Positions 13,600 through 23,819 of a stretch of DNA of 64,000 nt are shown one piece after another. The DNA is taken from assembly GCA_017165825.1 (NCBI GenBank), contig CM029370.1, positions 20,174,555 to 20,238,554 of the forward strand, given 5' to 3'. Below the pieces are notes generated by a model, which was not told the DNA's origin, did no database searches, and was given only the letters and a program-made list of their open reading frames with translations. How positions within the stretch are numbered: position 1 is the first letter of the stretch; each line of letters starts with the position of its first letter. Made by a program: the position numbers and the translations under genes. The stretch is from Hepsetus odoe (Eukaryota; Chordata; Actinopteri; Characiformes; Hepsetidae).

Positions 13600-14152
13600 T
13601 GTGAACTTGGGAGTTTTGAAAGTGAAATGTCCTGTTCTTGCCAGATATAGGATTTCAGCTGCTCAATAGTTTAAGGTTTCCATTGTTGTATTTATTGTTT
13701 CATGATGCAGCAAATGCTTTTCGGTGTGTGATTAAAATTCAGTCCACTGCAGCACCTGAAATGTGATCAGAATGTGGTTTGGCATTATCTTGCTGAAATA
13801 AGCAAGGCCTGTCCAGAAAAATGTACAAACAGTGCAAGTGTACCATCAAACTCCTCTTCTTTTCATTGTTTTTTTTTTTTCGTTGCATGGTATAGTTTTA
13901 ACTTGCATTTGTAGATGCTGCAATGAACTGTGTTTTCACAGATAATGTTTTTTAGAAGTGCTCCCGGTCCAATGCAGTGCTTTGTTTACTACAGAATAGC
14001 ATCTTTTTTTAATGTAGTGCTGCCTAAGAGTTTGAATATCACAACCATCCACTATTGTTTTTGCTCCTGGGGTACAGACGTCAAGGATATTATGTACGGT
14101 ATTATTACTATTACGTCTGTTTTTAATATATTATGTATTATATCTGTTTTTA
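13600..14152 (-). mobile_element. decayed fish DNA transposon, transposase antisense
   Basis: Several blocks match, in order, a high-copy fish DNA transposon that I know from its consensus: TCAGCTGCTCAATAGTTTAAG, then the CACTGCAGCACCTGAAATGTG block, TTGGCATTATCTTGCTGAAA, then TTTTAACTTGCATTTGTAGATG and GAACTGTGTTTTCACAG. Segments between the blocks are missing, so the copy has large internal deletions. The transposase frame of the parent runs on the minus strand and is destroyed. I believe it is a Tc1/mariner-like (DDE) family, but the exact name is from memory. A tandem SINE pair follows directly at 14153. Confidence 0.6.
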
Positions 14153-14250
14153 ATCGGCTTAGTGGTTAGGGACTAGGCCCCATAGTCAGAAGGTCATGGG
14201 TTTGAGTACCCTGAGGTGCCCCTGAGCAAGGTACCATACCTGTCACTGTT
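14153..14250 (+). mobile_element. tRNA-derived SINE, left half (no tail)
   Basis: Reads CTTAGTGGTTAGGGACTAGG, then AGGTCATGGGTTTGAGTACC (B-box-like), then CCTGAGCAAGGTACCATACC, and breaks off at TGTCACTG. The 3' conserved part and tail are absent, and a second SINE follows immediately. Confidence 0.75.
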
Positions 14251-14492
14251 AATAGGTTAGGGAGTTGCACCCGCATCGGAAGATTCTGGGTTAGATTCCC
14301 TCACCAGTACGTTGTACTGAGGTACCCTTGAGCAAGGTACTGTCCCCGTCACTTCTCCCCAGGCGCTTTCAATAGCTGCCCACTGCTGCACGTTGTTTGC
14401 ATGGGTTAAATGCAGAGGTCCAATTTTGTTGTGGTTCACGTGTGCTGTGCTGTGACCTCACAATGACAAGGGCTGTCACTTTCACTTTCACT
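14251..14492 (+). mobile_element. V-SINE-type SINE
   Basis: Starts in the head at TAGGTTAGGGAGTTGC and carries the B-box-like GGGTTAGATTCCC. It continues through CTTGAGCAAGGTACTG, the CACTGCTGCACGTTG region, GGGTTAAATGCAGAGGTCC, and the tail GTCACTTTCACTTTCAC. The order of tRNA-like head, conserved core and TCACTTTCAC tail is the V-SINE layout. The first ~15 nt of the head are missing, so this copy is joined head-to-tail to the truncated copy on its left. Confidence 0.85.
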
Positions 14493-15309
14493 TTTTTCTT
14501 TCAAATAGTTCAAGTTAAATTGAAGGTACAGAACAGAACCTGTGAATGCAGACTGTAAATGAAATTTTTCTTATTTGACACCATTAACTACATTTCAATA
14601 GAAATATAGAAAATCCTAAGAAATTCTCCACTTCAATATTACATCAATAGCATCCTATATATTGCATACATAGACTCAGGAGACTTGCATTGTTGGTGTG
14701 CAGCACTTTGCAGCTCACTCAACTGGAATCATCCCCTCTACATGACACATGAGAGATAGGGGTCACTCTTAGGGGAAACTCTTTTAGAACAGTGGCTTCA
14801 CTCAATGGCAGTTATAAAAAGCCACCTCCACTCAAAGTGCTTATAGCATGGCGTAGTCCCAACAGCAGCACAGCTTCTCCAAGCTGTCATTAAAAAGTGA
14901 TGCAGCTTGCACGCTTCCCCTGTCATTCCCCCTCCCCCTCTGCAGGTCAACCAGAGGCCAGCACACGCACAGGTCACTAAACCAGTTCACCACTGGAACA
15001 CATCGGCTGCAGACAATGGGAAGTCAAGTCTAAGGTGACACTTAACACTTCCTAACAAGTCCTATTGGACCATGGTCACATAACGGTCAGTGAACACACT
15101 GGGAGAATGTGCAAAGTCGTAATAGTTGGGCAAGTTTGAAGCTATATTGCCTTTGACACTGATCATCAAACTGGGAGTAAAGGACCTGCCTGTGACAAAG
15201 ACTTAGTAACAAAGTGATACAACAGTTAAATATTTTATAATATTTAATATTTTATGTTTATATGGTTCTAAAAGGAACAAAATGAATTTAAAAATCATAT
15301 AAACTTTAT
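14493..15309. other. non-coding sequence
   Basis: No gene, RNA or repeat recognised. Confidence 0.5.
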
Positions 15310-15745
15310 ATCCAAAAGGTAGTAGACAACCGTTCATCCGCCATTGCTCCTAAAATCTATGGTATTAATTGGGAGTCCCCTGCCCCCCCATACCCTTTTG
15401 CTGCAGTAATAGGCTCTAATCTCCTGGGAAGGTTTTACACTAGTTAGAACATTGCTGTTAGGATTTAAGGACCATTACTGAGGTCAGGTACTGATGTTGG
15501 ATGATTAGTTCTGGTTCACAACCACCTCTTCCAACTCTTCCCAAAGGTACTGGAGGAACTCCATCCACCAAGGAACAGAGTTCTACCGCTCTACAGACCA
15601 GTGCTCTGGGACTTCATACTCCTCTGACTCACACTCAGCACTCAGCATAGGAAGATTAGGCATATATCCATTCTATTGGCAGTGCTTTTATATAAACTTT
15701 AGATAAGCTTTTTCACCTGCATCAGCATTAGATGTGCTTTAAAGT
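15310..15745 (-). mobile_element. decayed DNA-transposon remnant
   Basis: The blocks CCAAAAGGTAGTAGACAACC, TCTCCTGGGAAGGTTTTACAC, AGGTCAGGTACTGATGTTGG, CTTCCCAAAGGTACTGGAGG and CTACAGACCAGTGCTCTGGG occur in the same order as in an abundant fish DNA transposon known from memory, whose end contains 'CAAAAGTATGTGGACACC'. The transposase would run on the minus strand. Large internal segments are missing and no open frame survives. Borders are approximate. Confidence 0.55.
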
Positions 15746-16628
15746 GACTAAATAAAAGGGGTATTGGGTATTTCTGCACAGATATGGTATAATCATAATC
15801 AAATTAATTACTCATTCACTTTGTTTTTTTTCAACATCGTTTGTAATTGTACCTAATCTGACAGTATTGCTGTCCCTTTAGAGAAAAGAATTCATGTCAA
15901 ATAAACCATCACAAATTTTGAAAAGCAGACATTAAGCTGTGCATGTTTTCCTCTTTTTCCTTTTACAATATCATTTCAGAAATATTATATTATATATTAT
16001 ATATTATATCGGTTTACAGAAACCCATTACATGCAACTGCATATACGTGTATGTTCATACCTGTTTCAACTGATTTTCTTTTCTTCTGTTAACTTATTTT
16101 CATCCTAAGTGTTGAGATTTATCTCATGTGTGATGGCAATTATGGGATGCTGGCTTCCGTTCTGCATAATTCATACGGTGATGAAAGGAAAGCTAGGAAA
16201 GAATGTGAGCAAGACAGCACATATTGCATCATTTTTTTATGGACACAGAATTTAAGCTGTTTTTCCTTCACAAAAAGCTGCGGGGAGTAACAACTGTCAT
16301 TATGTAGTGAAGCAAGTATCACTTTGAACATTCTTTTGCAAATATGCAAATCTCATAGCAAATCTCATAAGCAAAGCTTACAGCAAGCAAAAGGTCTGGA
16401 ACTTGGTCTGAAAGTTCTGGTCTAAGAAAAAGCAATTAAGTGAGTGATTAAAACAGGTTTCTATTATGTGACCAATATTTGGTCTTAATGTCTGTATACC
16501 GACTGGGCTGAGAAATATGAAAAAGAGAGCAAAAATTGCTCAAAATTTTAAAAGAATAAAAAAGATTGCATATTTCTTGCAAAAATGAAACCACTAAACA
16601 TTAAAGTGCTATCCTATATTTTATTTGA
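15746..16628. other. non-coding sequence upstream of Rex3
   Basis: No gene recognised. It holds a short palindromic TATTATATAT run near 15990. Confidence 0.5.
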
Positions 16629-16639
16629 ATGTAATTTTC
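16629..16639 (+). repeat. Rex3 target-site duplication, left copy
   Basis: ATGTAATTTTC directly precedes the element and recurs at 19974-19984 directly after its GATG tail. The first two bases of the right copy could also belong to the tail, so the unambiguous duplication is 9-11 bp. Confidence 0.85.
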
Positions 16640-19600
16640 CCTCCTCCTTGAACCGCCACCTTATCGTGGTGGAGGGGTTTGCGTGTCCCAATGATCCTGG
16701 GAGCTATGTTGTCCGGGGCTTTATGCCCCTGGTAGGGGCACCCAAGGCAAACAGGTCCTAGGTGAGGGAAGAGACAAAGAGCGGTTCAGAGGACCTCTTA
16801 TGATGAATAAAAACTTTGGAAGACGTTCTCCCTCGCCCGGACGTGGGTCACCGGGGCCTCCCTCTGGAGCCAGGCCTGGAGGTGGGGCCCGCTGGCGAGC
16901 GCCTGGTGGTCGGGCCTTCACCCATGGGGCCCGGCCGGGCTCAGCCCGAAGAGGCAACGTGGGTCCCCCTTCCCATGGGCTCACCACCTGTGGGAGGGGC
17001 CAAAGAGGTCGGGTGCGTTGTGAGCTGGGCGGTGGCCGAAAACGGGGGCCTTGGCGGTCCGATCCTCGGCTGCAGAAGCTGGCTCTAGGGACGTGGAACG
17101 TCACCTCTCTGGTGGGGAAGGAGCCTGAGCTAGTGCGCGAGGTTGAGCAGTTCCAACTAGATATAGCTGGACTCACCTCGACGCACAGCTTGGACTCTGG
17201 AACCAGTCTCCTTGAGAGGGGCTGGACTCTTTTCCACTCTGGAGTTGCCACCGGTGAGAGGCGCCGAGCAGGTGTGGGCATACTTATTGCCCCACGGCTT
17301 GGGGCCAGTACATTGAGGTTTACCCCGGTAGATGAGAGGGTGGCGGCCCTCCGCCTTCGGGTCGGGGGACAGGTCCTTAGTGTTGTCTGCGCTTATGCAC
17401 CAAACAGCATTCTGGACTACCCACCCTTTCTGGGGTCTCTGGAGGGGGCGCTAGAGAGCGTCCCTCCTGGTGACTCCATCGTTCTGCTGGGGGACTTCAA
17501 TGCTCACGTGGGTAATGACAGTGACACCTGGAAGGGCGTAATTGGGAGGAATGGCCCCCCAGATCTGAACCAGAGCGGTGTTTTGTTATTGGACTTTTGT
17601 GCTCGTCACGGATTGTCCATAACAAACACCATGTTCAGGCATAAGGATGTCCACATGTGCACCTGGCACCAGGACACCCTAGGCCGCAGTTCAATGATCG
17701 ACTTTGTGGTCGTGTCATCGGACTTGCGGCCCCATGTCTTGGACACTCGGGTAAAGAGAGGGGCGGAGCTGTCAACCGACCATCACCTGGTGGTGAGTTG
17801 GCTTCGTTGGTGGGGGAGGATGCCGGTCAGACCTGGTAGGCCCAAACGCATCGTGAGGGTCTGCTGGGAAAGTCTGGCAGAGTCCCCTGTCAGGACAAGC
17901 TTCAACTCCCACCTCCGTCAAAGCTTTAACCACGTCCCCGGGGAGGTGGGGGACATTGAGTCTGAATGGACTATGTTCCGCGCCTCCATTGTCAAGGCGG
18001 CTGACCGGCGCTGTAGTCGGGAGGTGGTCGGTGCCTGTCGCGGTGGCAACCCTAGAACCCGTTGGTGGACACTAGCGGTGAGGGATGCCATCAAGCTGAA
18101 GAAGGAGTCCTACCGGGCCTTTTTGGCCAGCTGGAGGCAGCTGATAGGTACCGACAGGCCAAGCGGAATGCGGCTCTGGTGGTCGCTGAGGCAAAAACTC
18201 GGGCATGGGAGGAGTTTGGAGAGGCCATGGAGAAGGACTTCCAGACGGCTTCGAGGAAATTCTGGTCCACCATCCGGCGTCTCAGGAGGGGAAAGCAGTG
18301 CACGGTCAACACAGTGTATAGTGGGGATGGTACGCTGCTGACCTCGAATCGGGACGTTGTGGGTCGGTGGGGGGAGTACTTCGAAGACCTCCTTAATTCC
18401 ACCAACATTACTTCCGAGGAGGAAGCAGAGCCTGGGGACATAGAGGTGGACTCTTCCATCTCTGGGGTCGAGGTTGCCAAGGTGGTCAAAAAGCTCCTTG
18501 GTGGCAGGGCTCCGGGAGTGGATGAGATCCACCCAGAGTTCCTCAAGGCTCTGGATGTTGTAGGACTGTCATGGCTGACACGCCTCTGCAACATCGCATG
18601 GACATCGGGGACGGTGCCTCTGGATTGGCAAACCGGGGTGGTGGTCCCCCTCTTTAAGAAAGGGGACCGGAGGGTGTGTTCCAATTATCGAGGGATCACA
18701 CTTCTCAGCCTCCCGGGGAAAGTCTATTCAGGGGTCCTGGAAAGGAGGGTCCGTCGGATAGTCGAACCTCAGATCCAGGAGGAGCAATGTGGTTTTCGTC
18801 CAGGACGCGGAACAGTGGACCAGCTCTACACCCTTAGCAGGGTCCTGGAGGATGCATGGGAGTTTGCCCAACCAGTTTACATGTGCTTTGTGGACTTGGA
18901 GAAGGCCTTCGACCGTGTCCCTCGGGGAGTCCTGTGGGGTGTACTCCGGGAGTATGGGGTATCGGATTCCCTGTTAAGGGCTGTCCGGTCCCTGTACAAC
19001 CGGTGTCAGAGCTTGGTCCGCATTGCCGGCAGTAAGTCGGACCTGTTCCCGGTGAGGGCTGGACTCCGCCAAGGCTGCCCTTTGTCACCAATCCTGTTCA
19101 TAACTTTTATGGACAGGATTTCTAGGCGCAGCCAGGGCGTTGAGGGGGTCCGGTCTGGTGGGCTCAGGATTGGGTCTCTGCTTTTTGCAGATGACGTTGT
19201 CCTGTTGGCCTCATCATGCTGGATCGGTTCGCAGCCGAGTGTGAAGCGGCTGGGATGAGAATCAGCACCTCTAAATCTGAGGCCATGGTCCTCAGTCGGA
19301 AAAGGATGGAATGCCCTCTCAGGATTGGGAGTGAGACCTTGCCCCAAGTGGAGGAGTTTAAGTATCTCGGAATCTTGTTCACGAGTGAGGGTAAAATGGA
19401 GCGGGAGATCAACAGGCGGATCGGGGCAGCTTCTGCAGTGATGCGGGCTCTGCATCGGTCCGTCATGGTGAAGAAGGAGCTGAGCCAGAAGGCGAAGCTC
19501 TCAATTTACCAGTCGATCTACGTTCCCACCCTCACCTATGGTCACGAGCTGTGGGTAGTGACCGAAAGAACGAGATCGCGAATACAAGCGGCCAAAATGA

Positions 19601-19975
19601 GTTTCCTCCGCAGGGTGTCTGGGCTCTCCCTTAGAGATAGGGTGAGAAGCTCAGCCATCCGGGAGGGGCTCAAAGTAGAGCCGCTGCTCCTCCGCATCGA
19701 GAGGAGTCAGATGAGGTGGCTCGGGCATCTGATTAGGATGCCCCCTGGACGCCTCCCTGGTGAGGTGTTCCAGGCACGTCCCACCGGAAAGAGACCCCGG
19801 GGAAGACCCAGGACACGCTGGAGAGACTATGTGGGAATGCCTTGGGATCCGCCCGGAGGAGCTGGAAGAAGTGGCCGGAGAGAGGGAAGTCTGGGCATCC
19901 CTGCTGGAGCTGCTGCCCCCGCGACCCGACCTTGGATAAGCGGAAGAAAATGGATGGATGGATGGATGGATGGAT
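16640..19975 (+). mobile_element. Rex3: Rex3 (RTE-clade) non-LTR retrotransposon, near full length
   Basis: A 3.3-kb insertion is bounded by an 11-bp direct repeat and ends in tandem GGAT, the short-repeat tail of Rex3. Near its 5' end (16652-16675) an inverted repeat CCACC/GGTGG can form a hairpin. It encodes an apurinic-type endonuclease followed by a reverse transcriptase, the RTE order. Sites at 18626-18645 and 19070-19090 match the published Rex3 PCR primer pair (recalled from memory) at 19 of 20 and 19 of 21 positions, giving the expected fragment of about 460 bp. Most genomic Rex3 copies are 5'-truncated, so a copy this long is uncommon. Three small disruptions of the frame mean it is unlikely to be active. 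Confidence 0.93.
16800..19939 (+). pseudogene. Rex3 endonuclease-reverse transcriptase polyprotein, frame broken
   Basis: Reading starts at the ATG at 16800 and would cover about 1,040 codons to the TAA at 19937-19939. The endonuclease part (about 17085-17830) shows GTWNV, LLGDFNAHVG and STDHHLVV, motifs of the APE-type fold that nicks the target. The reverse transcriptase part (about 18300-19260) shows EEQCGFRPGRGTVDQ, CFVDLEKAFDRVP with its catalytic Asp, RQGCPLSP, and FADD at 19184-19195 with the catalytic Asp pair. The C-terminal part shows YKYLG-like FKYLGILFTSEG, RWLGHLIRMP and an RPRGRPRTRW basic stretch. The frame changes near 18118-18135, again near 19215-19235 where a short piece after FADDVVLLASS is also missing, and near 19832 where about a dozen bases are lost. 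Catalytic residues are intact, but the protein cannot be made in one piece. Confidence 0.9.
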
Positions 19976-19976
19976 G
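19952..19976 (+). repeat. (GGAT)n tail of Rex3
   Basis: About six GGAT units immediately after AAGCGGAAGAAAAT. Such tails form at the 3' end of RTE elements during target-primed reverse transcription. Confidence 0.92.
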
Positions 19977-19984
19977 TAATTTTC
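19974..19984 (+). repeat. Rex3 target-site duplication, right copy
   Basis: ATGTAATTTTC, identical to 16629-16639, overlapping the last tail unit by two bases. Confidence 0.85.
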
Positions 19985-20016
19985 TTTGGTGTCTTCTGAT
20001 GATATTTGCATGGGCT

Positions 20017-20276
20017 TGGGGCAGCGGTGGCCTTCTGGTTAGGTGGATGGCCCCAGGACCGGAAGGTCATGAGTTTCCTGGACCATTAGGTTGCCCTTAG
20101 GGTACTCTTTAGTCAGGTACCGTCCCCATCACTGCTCCCTGGGTCCTTTAAATAACTGCCCCCTGCTGCACGGTGTGTATGGGTGAAAAGCAGACGTTGA
20201 ATTTCATTGTGGTTCACTGTGTGTTGTTCTGTGCTGTGCTGTGTTCCTCAATGACAAAAAATAGTCACTTTCACTT
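20017..20276 (+). mobile_element. V-SINE-type SINE
   Basis: Head GGGGCAGCGGTGGCCTTCTGG, then CCAGGACCGGAAGGTCATGAG, CACTGCTCCCTGGGTCC, a CACGGTGTGTATGGGTGAAAA region and tail TAGTCACTTTCACTT. Full-length but diverged from the copy at 30508. It begins only about 35 bp after the Rex3 duplication, so it was already there or inserted nearby. No clear target duplication. Confidence 0.85.
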
Positions 20277-20301
20277 AATGTAATAAAAAAGATCAAATGA
20301 A

Positions 20302-20413
20302 TGTGAAAACCCTTGTCATTGCGAGGTCACAGCACAGCACACAGTGAACCACAACCAAATTGGACCTCTGCATTTAACACATGCACCCCACTCCCTAACC
20401 ACTAGGTGCCTTA
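20302..20413 (-). mobile_element. V-SINE-type SINE, internally deleted
   Basis: The minus strand reads the head GGCACCTAGTGGTTAGGGAG joined almost directly to the tail part GAGGTCCAATTTGGTTGTGG and ending in CAATGACAAGGGTTTTCAC. The middle, including the B box, is missing. It lies in inverse orientation to the copy just to its left. Confidence 0.75.
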
Positions 20414-20888
20414 ATAAGTTAACCTAAATTCATATTTACATGAACTTTTTCCAAACTCCCTTTATCGCTTAGAATTAAAAAGTCTATTTTTTGTTAGTGT
20501 GCCATAATAATGATGTATGTCAATGGCCTCTGTTCTGACTTGCTGCTCTTTATTATGCCTCATTCAAAAAGCAATACAGGCTGACGCCCTCTATATACCT
20601 TCACTGTGGAGGACTGAGGAATGGTACATTTTGAGACTGGTACATTTGGAGCACCATCACTTCAAAAGACACAGTTCTGCAGGCCAACACAATTCTTTAT
20701 ACTTCTCTTGTTGATGCCTGGTATTCTTATGCTTATGTTTGTATGCTGACAAAGATCCCAATCTAATGGCAGTGCTTTTTTATTAAATAATTTCTGCGTA
20801 CACAACCGAACAGCTCTGACAGGAACGAGTGCACTTTAAAGGAGAGTTGCTGTATGTGCTTCGACATATTGTGCATTATTGTCCACTG
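20414..20888. other. non-coding sequence
   Basis: No gene recognised. The segment near 20757-20790 resembles the flank of the DNA-transposon remnant near 15670 (a shared block TGGCAGTGCTTTT), so it may be transposon debris. Confidence 0.4.
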
Positions 20889-21795
20889 ACAGGTGAAGTA
20901 AATAACACTGATTATTTTGTTACGATGGCACCTGTCAAGGGATAAAACATATTAGGCAATGAGTGAACATTCAGTTCTAGCTCATGATAATGTGCTGGAA
21001 GCAGGAAAAATAGGAAAGTGTAACAATCTGAGCAACTTTGACAACAGTCAGATTAATTACCGGATCAGAGCATCTTTAAAACGGCAGGCCCCATGAGGTG
21101 TTCCCAGTATGCAGTGGCTAATAACCGACAAAAATGGACAACCATTACCAGACTGGCAAGAGGTACATGTGTGTCTAAGTGCTATTGATGTGTATGGGGA
21201 GCAAGGCTTTCCCACAGGCTGATCCCACAGAAGGGGAGAAGATGAAACTGTGACGACATCACAACACCACAGTTAAAAACAAACAAATGCTTCTGAAAGA
21301 AAGTTTGAAAGAATTGACTATTCTTGTCATTGTGTGTACACAGCTCAGCACAGCACAGCACACAGTGAACCACAACGAAATTGGACTTCTTCATTTAATC
21401 CATGCTCACAAACACACACCGTGCAGCAGGGGGCAGCTATGAAAGCGCTCGGGGAGCAGTGACAGGGACGGTACCTTGCTTAAGGGTACCTCAGGGCAAC
21501 CTACTGGTGAGGGAATTGAACCCACAATCTTCCAATCCAGGGCAAGTGGAGCTTTGGAGGCAGTGCTGAAGGACAGTACCTTGCTTAAAGACCACAACTT
21601 CTGACCATGGGGCCTAGTCCCTAATTTTTATTGTCAGGACCAAAAGTGCATCACAGAATGACCTGTTTGGGTCAACAGGCCAGTCAGAGTTTCCATTCTG
21701 ACCCCTGTCCAAACCCAAAAAAACCTACAATGGCTTGTGAGCAAAAATACCAGACCATGGAGCAACAGAAGGAGAAGGAGGAACCACCACAAAAT
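20889..21795 (+). mobile_element. decayed Tc1-like transposon, split by a SINE
   Basis: The blocks ACTGACAGGTGAAGTAAATAA, TGGCACCTGTCAAGGGATAA, AGCAACTTTGACAACAGTCAG, CAGAGCATCTTTAAAACGGC, GTTCCCAGTATGCAGTGGC and CTGATCCCACAGAAG follow the order of a common fish Tc1-like element. After the nested SINE (21321-21627) come CAGTCAGAGTTTCCATTCTGACCCC and ACCATGGAGCAACAGAAG, which continue the same transposase region. The transposase runs on the plus strand, the frame is destroyed, and the 3' half of the element is absent. A second copy of the family lies at 23025-23535. Confidence 0.75.
21321..21627 (-). mobile_element. V-SINE-type SINE nested in Tc1-like copy
   Basis: The minus strand reads TTAGGGACTAGGCCCCATGG (head), a second head-like stretch with CTTTAAGCAAGGTACTG, then AATTCCCTCACCAGTAGGTTG, CTTAAGCAAGGTACCGTCCC, CACTGCTCCCCGAGCGC and the tail with GAAGTCCAATTTCGTTGTGG. 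The head seems partly duplicated, similar to the dimer at 14153-14492. The Tc1-like sequence resumes beyond it, so the SINE is the younger insertion. Confidence 0.75.
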
Positions 21796-22831
21796 CAGCG
21801 AGTGATTTTAATGTAACTGCTGTTTTTTTTTTCTGTTTAATGATTATGATGGTTTTCAAAGTATATCAACAAATTACTGTGACAGTACAATAAAACGGTG
21901 AAAAAGTTATTTTTTCTTGATATTTCTTTAAGTTCTAATATTAAGTTACTTTAACAAAACATTAACGAACACCAAAAATAAAAAACTGTTCATTTATTTT
22001 TTTAGGATTTAGGGGTTTTTTTCTAGCAAATTAAAGTTCACCCATTAAAATCCAACAAGAACAAAAAATGTGATTGAGTGATTAACTTTATATAAGAAGT
22101 AATATATTTACCATTTGATGTGAGTGACATATTGTCAAATGAAGCAGTACCTCAACATTTAGAGCTTAAAAAGTCCATTTTGTGATTTCAGACCAGTGAC
22201 TATTCTGATAAATGCATATTACCAACCTTGGGTCCCAGACAGTGTAATGCGCAAAACACTGGTGAACATTTGAAAACTCTTGTTCATAACAGAAAAGGTT
22301 TTTGATCCAACTAACAAGGTCTTTATGTTAATGTGTGGCATTAATCACTTGGTCATACCGCTAGAACAAATCTAGATTTCAGCTGTTATAATGCTGCATT
22401 TTTGAGCAGTTGTATGAGTCCTTGCACTAATGCCTGTGTTCTTGGAACAGAGTTGATTAGGTATTAGATAGGCACTGCTACTGGAATGGCTAAATGATGT
22501 GTATGCCCTCAAAACTGCAGTGGAGTGTCTCTGTAGCAATAATGTGTGGATCTGTGAGGAAAACAATTCAATTAGGGCCTGCTGGTTGCACTGCGCTTCA
22601 TATTTTGTCATTAGGGCTATTATGTTTCAGACCAGGGCATTTCTGTCTAATAAAGTAGCGGTTTGGCCATTTGCTGGAAAGCTTGCTGATTCTGGAGACA
22701 CACACACGCATACACACATATGCACTCACACACAAGCTGCGATGTAGGGCACGGGCCACTGAGCTACATCATTGCTTCATTTGGATCAAACTCCAGTGCA
22801 CAGGAGTCATTTATCTACACAGTGTATGTGG

Positions 22832-22835
<4 letters not shown>
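21796..22835. other. non-coding sequence
   Basis: No gene, RNA or named repeat recognised; a short imperfect CA-rich stretch lies at 22697-22735. Confidence 0.5.
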
Positions 22836-22898
<63 letters not shown>

Positions 22899-22900
22899 GT
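22836..22900. repeat. (GT)n microsatellite
   Basis: About 30 GT units with one GC interruption near the end. The Val/Cys-rich frames across it are artefacts. Confidence 0.95.
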
Positions 22901-22982
22901 AAGTGGGCACATCTATACCCTTTTAACCCCAGTATAAAACATGTACCTTCAAGAAAAAGATGTTTTTATACTATTTTTTAAA

Positions 22983-23024
22983 TACTATACTATACTACAC
23001 TATACTATACTGTACTATACTATT
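22983..23024. repeat. (ACTAT)n pentanucleotide repeat
   Basis: About eight imperfect ACTAT units directly in front of the Tc1-like remnant. Confidence 0.85.
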
Positions 23025-23535
23025 AGCCACAACATTATAACTACTGACAGGGAAGTGAAAAATATTGATTATATTATTATAATTTCACCTATAAAGCAGT
23101 GGGATGTATTAAGCAAGTAAACTGCACTGGAAGCAGGAAAAAAAACATGGAAAAGAGTAAGAATCTGAGTGACTCTTAAAATTGTGATGGCTGGAAAACT
23201 AGGTAAAAGCATAAAAGCATCTTGTTGGCTTTTACCAGTAGGCAGTGGAAAATCAGTGAACTGGTGACAGGGTCATAGGCACAAATGGTCCATTAATGCA
23301 TGTGGGGAGCATTGCACCTTGCTGTGTAAAGGGCAGACCGGGCAGAGTGCCTATGCTGGCCAGTGTCCACCACCATAAGCAATAACAATGGGCTCTTGAG
23401 CATCAGAACTGCACAGTGAAGCAATGGAAGAAGATGTCTTGACTGATGAGACACAATTTTTTAACAAGTGGATGTCCAAGTGAGTATGTGTCACTTACCT
23501 GGGCAAGAGATGGCACCACTATGAGAAAAGGTAAA
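23025..23535 (+). mobile_element. decayed Tc1-like transposon, second copy
   Basis: The blocks ACTGACAGGGAAGTGAAAAA, TGCACTGGAAGCAGGAAAAAA, AGAATCTGAGTGACTC, TTGTGATGGCTGGAAAACTAG, ACTGGTGACAGGGTCATAGGC, ATGCATGTGGGGAGCATTGC, GCAGACCGGGCAGAGTGCC, TGCTGGCCAGTGTCCACCACC, AGCAATGGAAGAAGATGTC and TTACCTGGGCAAGAGATGGC follow the transposase region of the same fish family as 20889-21795. There are several indels and stop codons and the 3' part is missing. Confidence 0.75.
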
Positions 23536-23819
23536 AGGTAAACCTAACCTTCAAATCAACGACAGTACCAAGAAGCTCAAATATGTTTCCCACTCACAGA
23601 TCTGTAATTTTGGATCAGTGTTTCTTAACAAATGAAAAACTTCTATGCAAAATATTTTTGTCTCATTAGTTTAGACCATATGTATACAGAACTATATATT
23701 TTTTTCTTGTCAAGTGAAGGAAAAATTACAAAATCAAAATGAGGAGGATACAATTATGGCCAACACCAACACAGGTCTTAAAATTCAGATTAGCCTGCCG
23801 TTAACAAAGACTGCTTGCA

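Noticed and set aside
16721..17281. 186-codon minus-strand frame inside Rex3
   Set aside because: Antisense shadow of the endonuclease region; Pro/Arg-rich because of GC-rich codons on the other strand.
18091..19455. Several minus-strand frames of 100-197 codons inside Rex3
   Set aside because: Antisense shadows of the reverse transcriptase region.
23487..23500. Perfect minus-strand splice donor CCCAG/GTAAGTG
   Set aside because: It lies antisense within a decayed Tc1-like transposase and has no matching acceptor nearby.
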